Assembly (NCBI GenBank): GCA_963682055.1
Contig: OY821740.1
Coordinates: forward strand, 10,936,814 to 11,000,813
Reading direction: 5' to 3'
From: Primula veris
Taxonomy: Eukaryota > Streptophyta > Magnoliopsida > Ericales > Primulaceae
DNA: 64,000 bases
The translations under genes were made by a program, and so were the position numbers. Positions 1-10,154 of the stretch are shown one piece after another (the stretch's first letter is position 1; each line of letters starts with the position of its first letter). Under the pieces are notes generated by a model, which was not told the origin of the DNA, searched no databases, and saw only the letters and a program-made list of their open reading frames with translations.

Positions 1-157
1 ATATCAAAGAAATAGAGAAATAGTAAAATCATTAAAACATAATCAAGTTTATAATCAAAATCATTATTGAACTCATGTTCAACAACGTTGTTTTCGTTGT
101 TCCATTGTCTTTCGTTTATTTCTTAAATTTTTGCTAAGTGTTTCTCTTCTTTTGTAG

Positions 158-682
158 GCCTACTTGACGATGAACCAATACGTCTACCAGCAAGGGCAAC
201 TGGTGAGATCGTGGGCTTCGAAGGCCGAGGCCAATGCTAAACGGGCCGAAGAAGCTCTGAAGAAGGCGGAAGAGGCCCAGAAAAGGGCGGAGAGGGCCGA
301 GGGCCTCGTCGACTCCTTGGAGGCTAGGAGAGCTGAGGCCGCAAAAGCCGGTGCTGAGGCCGAGGAGCGTGCCCAAGCCGCGGTAGCGGCTCTGGAGGAG
401 GTCAAAGCGAGCGTGGCTGATAAGGTCAAGGCCGCGGTCCAAGCCGCCGAGGCGGATATGAGCGCCGCCTTGGAGCTATCAACACAGAAGGACTTTAATT
501 CCTTCTATGTTGATGGCTGGTCTGAGGCAGCGGCTTTCATGAGGGCGGGACCGGATCATCCGGTGTGGAACGTAGAAAACATCTTGGTTCCCGTCCCCTC
601 TGCTCCCATTCCCGAAGTGGTTCCCTTAACCCCTCGAGCCCTCTCGGAGGATGAAGCTGATGATGATGGGGGGGCTTCTTAG
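158..682 (+). CDS. Antisense coiled-coil exon of element 1
   Basis: The frame is open from a good splice acceptor (TCTTCTTTTGTAG, ending at 157) through an in-frame ATG at 170 to TAG at 682, giving 171 aa from that ATG. Residues about 15-100 are rich in Ala, Glu, Lys and Arg with heptad-like spacing, predicting a long coiled coil. The C-terminal third is proline-rich and ends in an acidic tail (EDEADDD). It runs opposite to gag-pol of the same element. In element 2 the ORF at 40397-41047 also follows an AG, with four codons between AG and ATG, so this is probably the last exon of a comparable antisense gene whose earlier exons lie outside the window. Function unknown; a free-standing ORF starting at 170 is the alternative. 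Confidence 0.6.
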   Translation, partial: AYLTMNQYVYQQGQLVRSWASKAEANAKRAEEALKKAEEAQKRAERAEGLVDSLEARRAEAAKAGAEAEERAQAAVAALEEVKASVADKVKAAVQAAEADMSAALELSTQKDFNSFYVDGWSEAAAFMRAGPDHPVWNVENILVPVPSAPIPEVVPLTPRALSEDEADDDGGAS

Positions 683-902
683 GGCTTCTGTAGTTTTCTA
701 TTTTTGTTTTTGATGTAATCTTCTTTCTACACTTTAGCTTGTAATAGCTTCTCTTATGAAATGAAAAACAATTTTAGACTTGTCTTTTGTTTTTATTCTG
801 TGTTTATCTCTGTTGTGTGTTTATTCATTATATATATGCTCCCAAATGAGGGGGCCCTTATGCTTCGGCGTTGGGGCGCTCATTTCATATACGTCACACT
901 TA

Positions 903-1288
903 GAATATTTAAATGAATCTGAAAAATCCAAGTAAACAAGAACCGGGGTGCCGTATAGGCTCGTGTTCTGAAACACTTGAGAGTATTTAAATGAACTGAA
1001 AAATCCAAGTAAACAAGAACCGGGGTGCCGTATAGGCTCGTGTTCTGAAACACTTGAGAGTATTTAAATGAACTGAAAAATCCAAGTAAACAAGAACCGG
1101 GGTGCCGTATAGGCTCGTGTTCTGAAACACTTGAGAGTATTTAAATGAACTGAAAAATCCAAGTAAACAAGAACCGGGGTGTCGTATAGGCTCGTGTTCT
1201 GAAACACTTGAGAGTATTTAAATGAACTGAAAAATCCAAGTAACCAAGAACCGGGGTGCCGTATAGGCTCGTGTTCTGAAACACTTGA
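903..1288. repeat. 77-bp tandem repeat in the 3' untranslated part of element 1
   Basis: Five copies start at 903 (78 bp), 981, 1058, 1135 and 1212 (77 bp each); the following sequence diverges after 1289. Copies are nearly identical and share the core AACCGGGGTG(C/T)CGTATAGG. The array lies between the pol stop and the antisense ORF. Tandem repeats in the 3' UTR of Tat elements are a known source of plant satellites. Confidence 0.95.
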
Positions 1289-1379
1289 GAGAATTTATAA
1301 CAACAGTTTTCATTTACAAAGCCCACAGGCATAAATTTACACCACATTCTTATTTACACAAAGTCATAAAGGCCGAGGC

Positions 1380-4300
1380 CTACTGGTAGTACTTCCTTAG
1401 GTTGTTGACGTTCCATGGTCGGTCCACCGGGACGTCGTTAGGAAGACGGCCCAACAGGTAGGCCCCATTCCCTACCGCACCGAGGATTCGATAGGGGCCT
1501 TCCCAATTGGGGCCTATCTTGCCGTCGGACTGTATCCTGGTGTTGTTGTTTACTTTTCGTAACACGAGGTCTTCGTCTTGGAAGCGTCTGGCGTTCACTC
1601 TTTTGTTATAGGAACGCCCCAACTCGTTTTTATATTCGGCGTTACGAATGGCCGCAACCTCTCTTCTTTCGTCGGCATAGTCTAGCTCGAGCCCCATCAT
1701 TTTTTCATTAAGCCCGCTTTCCACCATGTCCGTCCTTAGAGAAGGAAGCCCGATTTCTAACGGGATGATGGCTTCCATTCCGTAAGTGAGGCTATAGGGT
1801 GTCTGTTGAGTGCCCCGTCTTCTCGTCGTTCGGTAGGCCCAAAGGACGTGATGCAGCTCTGCAGCCCATCGTCCTTTGGACTCGTCTAGCCTCTTCTTGA
1901 TTCCGTCGAGCACGGTCTTATTTGACACCTCAGCTTGCCCGTTGCATTGGGGGTACGATGGGGTCGAATAGTAGTTCTTGATGTGATACTTTGCATACAT
2001 CGCTTTTAATTTGACCCCGGTGAACTGTCCCCCATTGTCCGCGACGATTGAGTAGGGGATTCCGAATCTGGTGATCACGTCTCTCCAGAGGAACCTGATC
2101 ACCTCGGCCTCCGTTATCTTTGCTAATGCCACAGCTTCGACCCACTTTGAGAAGTAGTCGGTGACCATAAGGAGGAACTTTTTGCCTCCCGGGGCCCGAG
2201 GGAAAGGTCCGACGATGTCCATGCCCCATTGGGCAAAGGGCCAAGGCGAAGTCACGCTGCTCATCTTTTGGGCCGGGGCTCTAGGTACGGGGGCGTATTT
2301 CTGGCACTTCTCACATTTGAGCACGAAAGTTTTAGAATCTTTCTGCATGAGGGGCCACCAATACCCGTGAGTCAAGGCACGATTGGCAAGCGACCTGCCC
2401 CCGGTGTGGCTCCCACACGTGCCTTCGTGTATCTCCTCCATGACTTTCACCACCATGTCAGGGTGGACACAGAGGAGATAGGGCCCGGAGAACGATCTTT
2501 TATAAAGTTTATCGTTGGGTGCTAGCCAGAACCCTAAGGCCTTTCTTTTTATTTTTTCAGCCTCCTTCTTATGTTCAGGAAGGTCGCCGGAGCGATGGTA
2601 TTCGATTATGGGGTCCATCCAGCATAGCTCCGGCGGAAGGTCGGTCACCATATTAACGCTTGCCCCAGCGTCGATGCTAGGGGAAGGGACGTACTCTATG
2701 GTGATGACTCGCTCCTTTTTATCACTCATAGCCGAGGCCAAGGTCGCTAGGGCATCGGCGTGGGTGTTCTCGTTTCTGTTGATGTTGATGATCTCCTGAT
2801 ACTTGAAGCTCCGGAGTATTTCGGAGGCGATGGTCACGTACTTTGCCATCCTTTCGTCCTTTGTTTGGAATTCACCACTGATCTGGCCACTGACTAATTG
2901 GGAATCAGTGTGTACCAGTATCTTCTTGATGCCGAGGCTTCGGGCCATTTTCAGGCCGGCTATCACGGCTTCGTACTCCGCCTCGTTATTGGTGGCTCGG
3001 AAGCCAAGCTGGATTGACTTCTCGATTACATCACCCAGTGGGGATTGGAGAACCACCCCGAGGCCAGATCCCTTTTTATTGGCAGCTCCATCGGCGTGCA
3101 AGGTCCATGTTCCTTGGGCTCGTTCTTCGATGCCGGGGGACGTCGTCGTTCCGGTGAATTCTGCCACAAAGTCGGCCAAGGCCTGCCCCTTGACAGAGGT
3201 TCGCGGCTCGTACCGGATGTCGTACGCGTTCAGGTGGCAAGCCCACTTCGTCATACGTCGAGACAGGTCTCCCTTCTGGAGTATTTCCCGAACGGGCTGA
3301 TCCGTATACACCACGATACTGTGTGCTGAGAAGTAATGGGCCAGTTTTCGCGATGCCATGACGAGTGCCAGGACAAGCTTTTCTAGAGGCATATACCTAG
3401 CCTCGGCGTCGAGGAGGGTTTTGCTTACGTAATAGATTGGCCTTTGCTCCCTGCCGACTTCTTTGATGAGAACGGCGCTAACGGCTATCTCGGATACGGC
3501 CAGGTACAACGCAAGGACATCGCCGGCGTCAGGTTTGGCCAGCAGGGGCGCGCTTCCAAGGTAGCTCGCCAGCTCTATGAACGCACTCCGGCATTCGTCA
3601 TTCCATTCGAACTTCTTCTGAGCCTTCAGAGCCGTAAAGAATGGCTTGCATCGATCTCCGAACCGGGCTATAAACCGGTTGAGGGCAGCGGCCATTCCGG
3701 CTAGCTTTTGTACATCCTTCCTCTTTTCAGGGGTTCTCAAGTTCTTCAAGGCAGAGATTTGGGCCGGGTTCGCCTCTATACCGCGATGGGTCACCATGAA
3801 CCCTAGGAACTTTCCGGCTCCAACTCCGAAGGCGCACTTAGAGGCGTTCAGCTTCAGATCATGCCTTCGTATCGTTTCGAACACCTCTCTCAGGTCGGCC
3901 AGGTGGTCGTCCTCCTGGGCGCTTTTCACCACCATATCGTCGATATAGACCTCCATGCTCCGGCCTATGCTCTTGGCGAATATCTTGGTGACCATTCTTT
4001 GATAGGTCGCCCCGGCGTTCTTAAGCCCGAACGGCATCACCTTGTAGCAGTAATTCCCCCTTGGGGTTATAAAGGCGGTTTTTTCTTGGTCAGCCTCCGA
4101 CATGGGTATTTGGTGATAGCCGGAGCAGGCGTCCAGGAAGCTCATTCTGGCAGCTCCGGCGGTGGAGTCTACTATCTGATCGATTTTAGGCAGAGGGAAG
4201 GGATCCTTAGGACAAGCCCGGTTAAGGCTCGTGTAATCGATGCAGACACGCAGCTTCCCGTTCTTCTTAGGGACCACCACGGGGTTAGCGAGCCATCTAG

Positions 4301-6950
4301 GATAAAAAAATTCCCTGATGGCTCCAGCTAGCAGAAGCTTTTGTACTTCCTCGTTTATGGCGTCGGCATGCTCCGGGCTAACACGGCGCCCCTTTTGCAT
4401 CACAGGCTTCGCATCCGGGTTGACGTTCAACTTATGGCAGGCGAGGTCGGGACTGATGCCCGGCATTTTGCATGGGGACCATGCGAAGTTATCGAGGTAT
4501 TCGAGCAGAAGCTTAATGAGACCTGAAACCTCGGGCTCGCTCAGCTTTGCGCCCACCATAAAAAAGTGGTCTTCGTCGTACCCCGGGATCCTGACCTTCA
4601 GCAACTCTCCTTCTACCTTGTCTTCAGCTTCCGGGCCTATCTTCTTGTTCAGTTCCCGCAGCAGCTTGGGATCCTCGGCTTCTATGTTCATAGCACTCTG
4701 GCCCGGGACCGGTTTACTACCGGAGTATACGGCCATGGCACAGCTTCTTGAGACCTTTTGGTTTCCCGATATGGTCTCAACTCCATTCGAAGTGGGGTAC
4801 TTGACCTTTTGGTGTAGAGTGGAGGAGACGCCTTCTATCTCATGAAGCCACGCGCGCCCCAGAATGATGTTGTAAACGGAGGGGACGTCCACCACCGTGA
4901 ACTCCACGCTCATAACTTTGGTTCCTGTCTTTACAGGCAAGGTTATGTTCCCTCTGGGCTGGACAGCCTCAGAATTGAATCCGTATAGAGGGGGGGCGTT
5001 GGTATCTAGCTGCCCCTCCGTCAGCCCCATCTTTTCGAAGAGGTCTCCCAAGAGAATGTTCACCGACGCCCCCTGATCGACGAGGATGCGTCCCACTGAA
5101 CAATGGCCCACTTGGGCCGTGATGACGAGGGCGTCGTAGTGGGGCAGGTCTACCCCCACTAGGTCGAAGTCGGTGAAGCTTAGATCTGGCTTGGTTCCTA
5201 GTTTGAACCTCTTCCGGGACTTCGAGCTTTCGGCGAGGCAGACATGCTTTTTCATCGTGGCCTCACGGGCCTCGGTTCTCTCCTCCCCACTTGGCTTCGG
5301 CTTCTTCGGTCCAGAATGGATAACCTGGCAAGTCATCACCGGTGGGGGGAGGTCTGGTTGCCTTTCGTCTTCCCCTTCTCGGTTTCGATCAGGGTCCCTT
5401 CGCGTCTCGACATATTTGGCCATCAAGCCGTCCCGGACCCATCCTTCCAGCCTTGCCTTCAGACCATGACACTCATTGGTATAGTGACCGCGGCCTCGGT
5501 GATAGTCACAAAATTTGTCATTGGGCCCCCGGGCCGGCTCGTTCCTGAGCGGGGGAGGCCAGGAAAAGAAAGGCTCGTTCTCGATCTCAAAGAGCAGGTC
5601 GGTCAGTGGTAGGCGGAATGTGGTGGAGTAGGCATTTCCTGGGTTCGAAGGGCCGGCCCGACGGGTGTCCTCCCTTCTACGCTTAGGGGCCGGTTGCTGG
5701 CTCTCCACCGTTCGAGGTCTCCCCAACCTTTCCGCTATGGGGCGATCTCGCCGGATGCCCCTTGAAGCGGCTCCTCCCGGAGGCTGCTCGATGCTGGCGA
5801 CTGAACGCGCCGCTCCAGCAGATCTCATGTCTTTCTCGATATCGACATGCTGTTTGATTAGTGACCGGAGCTGGGAAACTGAGCCAGGAGGGGTTGCTAT
5901 CATTTCGTTACGGATCCTGCTTCCCACTATCATGTTCTGCCTGAAAGCAGCTATAGCTGTAGTATCGGGGCAGTCGGCACATTCAGCGTGCTTCTGCCAG
6001 AACCGATTGTCGTAGCTCTCGAGGGTCTCTTTGGGTTGGGCCTTCACTTGGTACAGCTGCTCCGGTTGGGCAGCCCTTTCCTTCAAGTTGATGAAGCGGT
6101 GTGCAAAATCATAGGCCAGATCATCCCAACAGTGGATGGAGTTGGCAGGCAGAGACTGGAACCATTTACTTGCGAGCCTCCCCAGGCTGGCGGGGAAGCA
6201 TTTGCACATAAGACGATCGAGGTGGGACCAGTGGTTCATCTGGTATCGATAGTGCCGGAGGTGGGCTTCCGGGTCAGAATCCGCGTTGAACACTTGAAGA
6301 ACGGGGGCAGTGAAATTTCCGGGGGGCGCACTGTACTCTATCTCGTCTGAGAACGGGGTACTGCGGGTGGAGGCAACGATTTTTAACGCTGCCTCGTCCG
6401 CGACTTCATCTCGGCCAGCGCGACGACCCCGCCTCCTTCTCCGGGGAGGCCTTTCAGTCCGAGCGCAACTCGAAGCGGGCCGCGAATCGTGTCTATCACC
6501 GGGTCGACTGATTCGCGAGTGTACGCTTCGGTCGTTTATACGATGCGAACTCCCCTCGTGGGACCGCCTCGACTCCTCTCCCCTAGCCGGCTCCTCTGGA
6601 ACCTCTAGGGGGGGTCGTCTTGAGGGTCCCAGCCGCGACATCACGCTCTTGGTGGGGATGCGAACGGGCTCTGGCTGCTCTACGCCACAAGGGACGGGTC
6701 CGGGCTCGGATGCCATCATGGAGGCTATCAACGCCTTTTGAGCCGCCAAGGCAACGAGCTCCTTCTCATGGATCTCTAGCATCATACGAGTCAGCTCGTC
6801 GCGCGACCGGGGAGTCCCCTGGACCGCATTGAGTGGAGTAGGCTGCCCCTCAGGCGCAGTTCCCGGCGTGCCAAAAGAGAGGGTCCTCGGCATTCCAAAT
6901 ACTGGGGAATGCCGTGGAGGAGGGCTCTCGTACTGTTCATTATCCGTCAT
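1380..6950 (-). CDS. Gag-pro-pol polyprotein, Tat-type Ty3/gypsy (1856 aa)
   Basis: A single uninterrupted ORF. Domains by residue: basic, proline-rich N-terminus (1-200); retrotransposon gag (about 220-370); variant zinc knuckle C481-H484-H489-C494 (CX2HX4HX4C); aspartic protease with D625 in DQGA; reverse transcriptase about 880-1060 with YIDD at 1002-1005; a native RNase H-like region about 1140-1265 that has lost the first catalytic Asp (LYLAVS where TDAS is usual); archaeal-type RNase H about 1281-1410 with D1287, E1325, D1349 and D1399; integrase zinc site H1508, H1515, C1546, C1549; integrase core D1578, D1638, E1674 with DD35E spacing. All key residues of RT, the second RNase H and integrase are present, so the enzyme set looks functional. 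ATG at 6950 follows the primer-binding site by about 44 bp. Confidence 0.95.
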   Translation of the reverse strand: MTDNEQYESPPPRHSPVFGMPRTLSFGTPGTAPEGQPTPLNAVQGTPRSRDELTRMMLEIHEKELVALAAQKALIASMMASEPGPVPCGVEQPEPVRIPTKSVMSRLGPSRRPPLEVPEEPARGEESRRSHEGSSHRINDRSVHSRISRPGDRHDSRPASSCARTERPPRRRRRGRRAGRDEVADEAALKIVASTRSTPFSDEIEYSAPPGNFTAPVLQVFNADSDPEAHLRHYRYQMNHWSHLDRLMCKCFPASLGRLASKWFQSLPANSIHCWDDLAYDFAHRFINLKERAAQPEQLYQVKAQPKETLESYDNRFWQKHAECADCPDTTAIAAFRQNMIVGSRIRNEMIATPPGSVSQLRSLIKQHVDIEKDMRSAGAARSVASIEQPPGGAASRGIRRDRPIAERLGRPRTVESQQPAPKRRREDTRRAGPSNPGNAYSTTFRLPLTDLLFEIENEPFFSWPPPLRNEPARGPNDKFCDYHRGRGHYTNECHGLKARLEGWVRDGLMAKYVETRRDPDRNREGEDERQPDLPPPVMTCQVIHSGPKKPKPSGEERTEAREATMKKHVCLAESSKSRKRFKLGTKPDLSFTDFDLVGVDLPHYDALVITAQVGHCSVGRILVDQGASVNILLGDLFEKMGLTEGQLDTNAPPLYGFNSEAVQPRGNITLPVKTGTKVMSVEFTVVDVPSVYNIILGRAWLHEIEGVSSTLHQKVKYPTSNGVETISGNQKVSRSCAMAVYSGSKPVPGQSAMNIEAEDPKLLRELNKKIGPEAEDKVEGELLKVRIPGYDEDHFFMVGAKLSEPEVSGLIKLLLEYLDNFAWSPCKMPGISPDLACHKLNVNPDAKPVMQKGRRVSPEHADAINEEVQKLLLAGAIREFFYPRWLANPVVVPKKNGKLRVCIDYTSLNRACPKDPFPLPKIDQIVDSTAGAARMSFLDACSGYHQIPMSEADQEKTAFITPRGNYCYKVMPFGLKNAGATYQRMVTKIFAKSIGRSMEVYIDDMVVKSAQEDDHLADLREVFETIRRHDLKLNASKCAFGVGAGKFLGFMVTHRGIEANPAQISALKNLRTPEKRKDVQKLAGMAAALNRFIARFGDRCKPFFTALKAQKKFEWNDECRSAFIELASYLGSAPLLAKPDAGDVLALYLAVSEIAVSAVLIKEVGREQRPIYYVSKTLLDAEARYMPLEKLVLALVMASRKLAHYFSAHSIVVYTDQPVREILQKGDLSRRMTKWACHLNAYDIRYEPRTSVKGQALADFVAEFTGTTTSPGIEERAQGTWTLHADGAANKKGSGLGVVLQSPLGDVIEKSIQLGFRATNNEAEYEAVIAGLKMARSLGIKKILVHTDSQLVSGQISGEFQTKDERMAKYVTIASEILRSFKYQEIININRNENTHADALATLASAMSDKKERVITIEYVPSPSIDAGASVNMVTDLPPELCWMDPIIEYHRSGDLPEHKKEAEKIKRKALGFWLAPNDKLYKRSFSGPYLLCVHPDMVVKVMEEIHEGTCGSHTGGRSLANRALTHGYWWPLMQKDSKTFVLKCEKCQKYAPVPRAPAQKMSSVTSPWPFAQWGMDIVGPFPRAPGGKKFLLMVTDYFSKWVEAVALAKITEAEVIRFLWRDVITRFGIPYSIVADNGGQFTGVKLKAMYAKYHIKNYYSTPSYPQCNGQAEVSNKTVLDGIKKRLDESKGRWAAELHHVLWAYRTTRRRGTQQTPYSLTYGMEAIIPLEIGLPSLRTDMVESGLNEKMMGLELDYADERREVAAIRNAEYKNELGRSYNKRVNARRFQDEDLVLRKVNNNTRIQSDGKIGPNWEGPYRILGAVGNGAYLLGRLPNDVPVDRPWNVNNLRKYYQ

Positions 6951-6993
6951 CGATCCTTGGAAACGGATTGTCGGAGCTAGCGTGCTTCAGTTT

Positions 6994-7009
6994 CCCACAG
7001 ACGGCGCCA
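6994..7009 (-). other. Primer-binding site of element 1
   Basis: On the minus strand TGGCGCCGTCTGTGGG starts two bases inside the LTR edge. The first nine bases fit the 3' end of plant tRNA-Asp, as in many plant gypsy elements; the rest matches less well. The tRNA assignment is from memory of the family. Confidence 0.7.
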
Positions 7010-7011
7010 AT

Positions 7012-7705
7012 TGGCGAGCCTGATTTTCTTCCCAAGCTCGGCTTACGTATTATTCGCGTCGGCTCCGATCTTCCAGGGTCGTGACGTAGGTGGTATCTGC
7101 TTCGTCGTCGAGGTGCTCTCTAGGCCTGCACAAGAAACGAACAGGGGCCCGGGGTTGGTACCAGGTTTTCCCTCTCCGACGATCGGGTCAGTGTCGGTAT
7201 AGACTGAATGTAAGAATATATTTAAGGATGAGGGCTTGGTCCAGTTACGAGTCGTGGCGTCAGATGTCACGGTTGATATTCTGGTGGTCCGGGTCGTTTT
7301 AGCTTTATCTCTCCTCTCTCTTTTCTGCCTCCTCTTCTAAGTAGGATTAGGGGGGGTATTTATAGTGAGGTTCCGATGTATACTAACCCTTGGATCACTG
7401 TACTGTGAGATGCTGATCCAACGGCGTTAGGTCATTTATGACTCTGACAAGAGTACTGTCCTTTCCCGGGGCCCACAGAAGGTGTCCTGTGATTGGGCCA
7501 CGTCGGTGACACGTCAGGAGGGTCCCCCAAGGGAGCAGCAGCATTAATTGGGGAAGCGTACTCGACACGCTTCTTTGGGCCGGCCTCACCACGGCTCGGC
7601 CCTTCCAATCCGGGGCGTCACATCATTAAGCGTTGATGAGGCCCGGACGGCCCGGTATGGGGACGTTATTGCCCCGGACGAGGGGATGCTGACATTCCCT
7701 CACCA
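7012..7705 (-). repeat. 5' LTR of element 1
   Basis: The inner edge is set by the primer-binding site. The outer edge at 7705 is chosen because the ends then form an imperfect inverted repeat (TGGTGAGGG against TGGCGAGCC). A minus-strand TATA box lies inside. The partner LTR is outside the window, so the outer edge could be off by about 10 bp. Confidence 0.7.
7357..7364 (-). promoter_or_regulatory. TATA box in LTR of element 1
   Basis: The minus strand reads TATAAATA here, about 340 bp from each end of the LTR, as expected for the U3 promoter driving gag-pol. Confidence 0.6.
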
Positions 7706-7823
7706 AATTCAACCTTGGATTAATTAGCTTCTTCATATAAAAATACCAATGCAATTGAATGTTTATCGTGCAAGGTCGTTACTTTTTCTTCAAGTGTAGT
7801 TTATCCCAAGAGAGGTCCTCATC

Positions 7824-7890
7824 TTTCAATTTAAGTTATATTGTACTTATACTTTATATTGTATCAGTAATGGTTCTACTATTGTGACAA
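7824..7890. repeat. Segment duplicated upstream of GH1 copies 1 and 2
   Basis: Closely similar to 17318-17390 (shared TTATATTGTA, ACTTTATATTGT and GGTTCTAC). A second shared patch is 8225-8275 against 17640-17690 (AATAAACAAGG...). These show that the 5' flank was duplicated with the beta-glucosidase gene. Nothing else is recognisable in 7706-7920. Confidence 0.6.
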
Positions 7891-7920
7891 ATTAAGAACC
7901 AGTTATATAGTGTAGTATTG

Positions 7921-8160
7921 TAGTCCTTTCGTTCCCAATTTATTGTCCACTACGAAACTACGTGCAATTTTGATCGGCCAATAACTTGTATCAAAATTGT
8001 CGGAATTAAAATTTTCAAAAGTTGATCATATAGTTCAAACATTAAATTATATGATTAAGGTTTGAAAATTTTCATTTCGACAATTTTAATACATGTTATA
8101 AGCCGGTCAAAATTGCACGTAATTATAAAGGACAATTAATTATGAACGGATGAAGTACTA
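7921..8160. mobile_element. Stowaway-like (Tc1/mariner) MITE, copy 1
   Basis: About 236 bp between TA dinucleotides, with long inverted ends (left CTTTCGTTCCCAATTTATTG; right end reads on the other strand as CTTCATCCGTTCATAATTAA). The interior is itself largely inverted (ATTGTCGGAA / TCGACAAT). It is homologous to 17772-18006 and to part of 30815-31013. Confidence 0.75.
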
Positions 8161-9354
8161 TGTGTTAGAGATTTTGTCAATATTTCTCCTATTAGCAGAC
8201 TCTCACAATATTTGTTTATGTAGAATTTACATTATTTATTTATTTATTTTCCAATAAACAAGGCCAACACATATGTTGCACAACTATTATTTGGAAGCGG
8301 GGGAATAAATTGCTATTGGCGGCAATCCAATCATTAACCAATAATACACATACAATTGTATACATCTATAGAACTGACTGGTTGTATATAATAATTCCTC
8401 TCACAAAAGCCCATAACTATCAATCTAAACACACTATTCTCAAACATGAAATCAGAAATCAAAACACCGAAAAAAACAAAGAAAAAAAAGAAAATTAAAT
8501 CCTTTACTAATAAGATTAAAACTCTTTTTAAGCATGAGAACAAACCACAAAGTGAAAATTGAAAGTCTAGTGTGGGTTATAATATAGTGAAGTAATGGAG
8601 TAGCTTTCGATTCAGATTTTTGTTTCAAAACCTGAAGATAAAAACTCAATTAACATCTGCAGTAAAATTGTTTCAAAAACCACTCATAAAGTTAAGAAAA
8701 AACCAACCAGAACCTCTAAGTTAAATTTAAATTGATATAATATTTGATTTATTATTGATAAAATGGTAGTATTTATAGAATTTGATCTTTAAGTATTTTA
8801 CAGAATCATCACAAAAGAATATAGAGAAAAGGTAAAAGATTTGATTTGAGAAAAATGGGGTTGTGAAACAGAGAGATTGAATGAACTATGACAGATAAAA
8901 AATAATTTAACCAGGTACTATATACTCACAAAAGACAAAATGAATCTCAGCCTTTCAATTATTAATGGAAAAATTAACAAAACATATCACTTTTACAACT
9001 AAATTACCAAAAACATACCTTAAACTTTTTAATTATCAAAAACATATTTTGACGATGTCATCATATTATTCTAATTTCATGTAACACTCTTTCATGTTTA
9101 TACATAGAACACCATCTTTCTCTCTCATCTCTCCCTTTCTCTCCTCTCCGGCAACGGTCGTTGCCTCTTCGACGACGGCTCATTGTCATAGTTTCTCTCT
9201 CTATCTCTCACGTCATATCGGTATATCTATATACAAATATCGACACACATATTGATACATATACATACATACATAACACACATATAGATACATATAATTA
9301 GAATCATCAAACTTTTCCCCGCCTTCATATTCCACCAAAAAAGTAAAAATAGAA

Positions 9355-10150
9355 GTTTATACCATTATTTCAAAAGTTTATATCCCAATTTACAGAATTC
9401 ATACTAATTTACATAATTCATACCCATTTTCAAGGTCATACCATAATTTGTAGATGTCATACCCTAATTCGTAAAGTTCATATCATTATTTCAAAAGTTC
9501 ATACCCCAATTTTCACATGTTCACATGAGGCCACATGTTCGCGATGCCATCAACAAGGGCATAGCAATAAAACTTGTAAGGAGACACTTTCTTAGTCTTT
9601 GTGTTTTGCAGTTAATTAGGGTATAGAGTTTTAAAATTAGGGTATGAAATTTTATAATTAGAATATGAACTCTATGAATTAGTAGTATATGTTTGTTTAC
9701 ACATGACAGTTAATTAAGGCATGAAATTTTAAAATTAGGGTATGAAGTTTTAAAATTAGGTTATGAAGTTTTAAAATTAGGGTATGAAATTTTATAATTA
9801 GGGTATAAAGTTTTAAAATTAAGGTATGAAGTTTTAAAATTAGGGTATGAAGTTTTATAATTAGGGTATAAAGTTTTAAAATTATGATATGAAGTTTTAT
9901 AATTAGTGTATGAACTTAAAAAATTAGGGTATGAATTGCACAAAATAATGATATGAAGTTTTATATAGAAATTTTTCATACGCTTATTCCAAAAGTTCAT
10001 ACCCATATTCTAAAAGTCCATACCCTAATTCGTAAAGTTCATACACCAATTTACAAATTCATATACTTATTTACAAAATTTATATCTATAATTTTCAACT
10101 CCATACACTTAATTTAAGAAGTCAATACACTTATTTTTCAAACGTATACA
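9355..10150. repeat. Degenerate 20-22 bp minisatellite with opposite-facing arms
   Basis: The centre (9615-9960) repeats a unit like TTAGGGTATGAAGTTTTAAAA; the flanks (9355-9520 and 9985-10150) hold the same unit on the other strand (TTCATACCCTAATT). The array is inside the MULE. Confidence 0.75.
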
Positions 10151-10154
10151 CTAG

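Larger units (their letters stand above)
1..7705 (-). mobile_element. Tat-lineage Ty3/gypsy LTR retrotransposon (element 1, left end outside window)
   Basis: Read on the minus strand the order is LTR (7705 to 7012), primer-binding site (7009 to 6994), one gag-pro-pol ORF (6950 to 1380), a 77-bp tandem repeat (1288 to 903), then an ORF on the opposite strand (158-682). The 3' LTR is not seen and should lie left of position 1. Assignment to the Tat lineage rests on the second, archaeal-type RNase H between RT and integrase, the DQGA protease motif, and extra antisense coding sequence downstream of pol, all known in Tat elements. The polyprotein has no stop or frameshift, so the copy is probably young. 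Target-site duplication cannot be tested here. Confidence 0.9.

Noticed and set aside
184..442. Minus-strand ORFs opposite the element 1 coiled-coil exon
   Set aside because: Ala/Ser and Leu/Gly-rich shadows of a strongly biased real frame on the plus strand.
2161..6832. Many plus-strand ORFs of 60-175 aa under gag-pol of element 1
   Set aside because: They lie opposite the conserved polyprotein and follow its codon bias; no domain of their own.
9615..9960. TTAGGG words as an interstitial telomere
   Set aside because: The unit is about 20 bp (TTAGGGTATGAAGTTTTAAA), not the plant TTTAGGG repeat.
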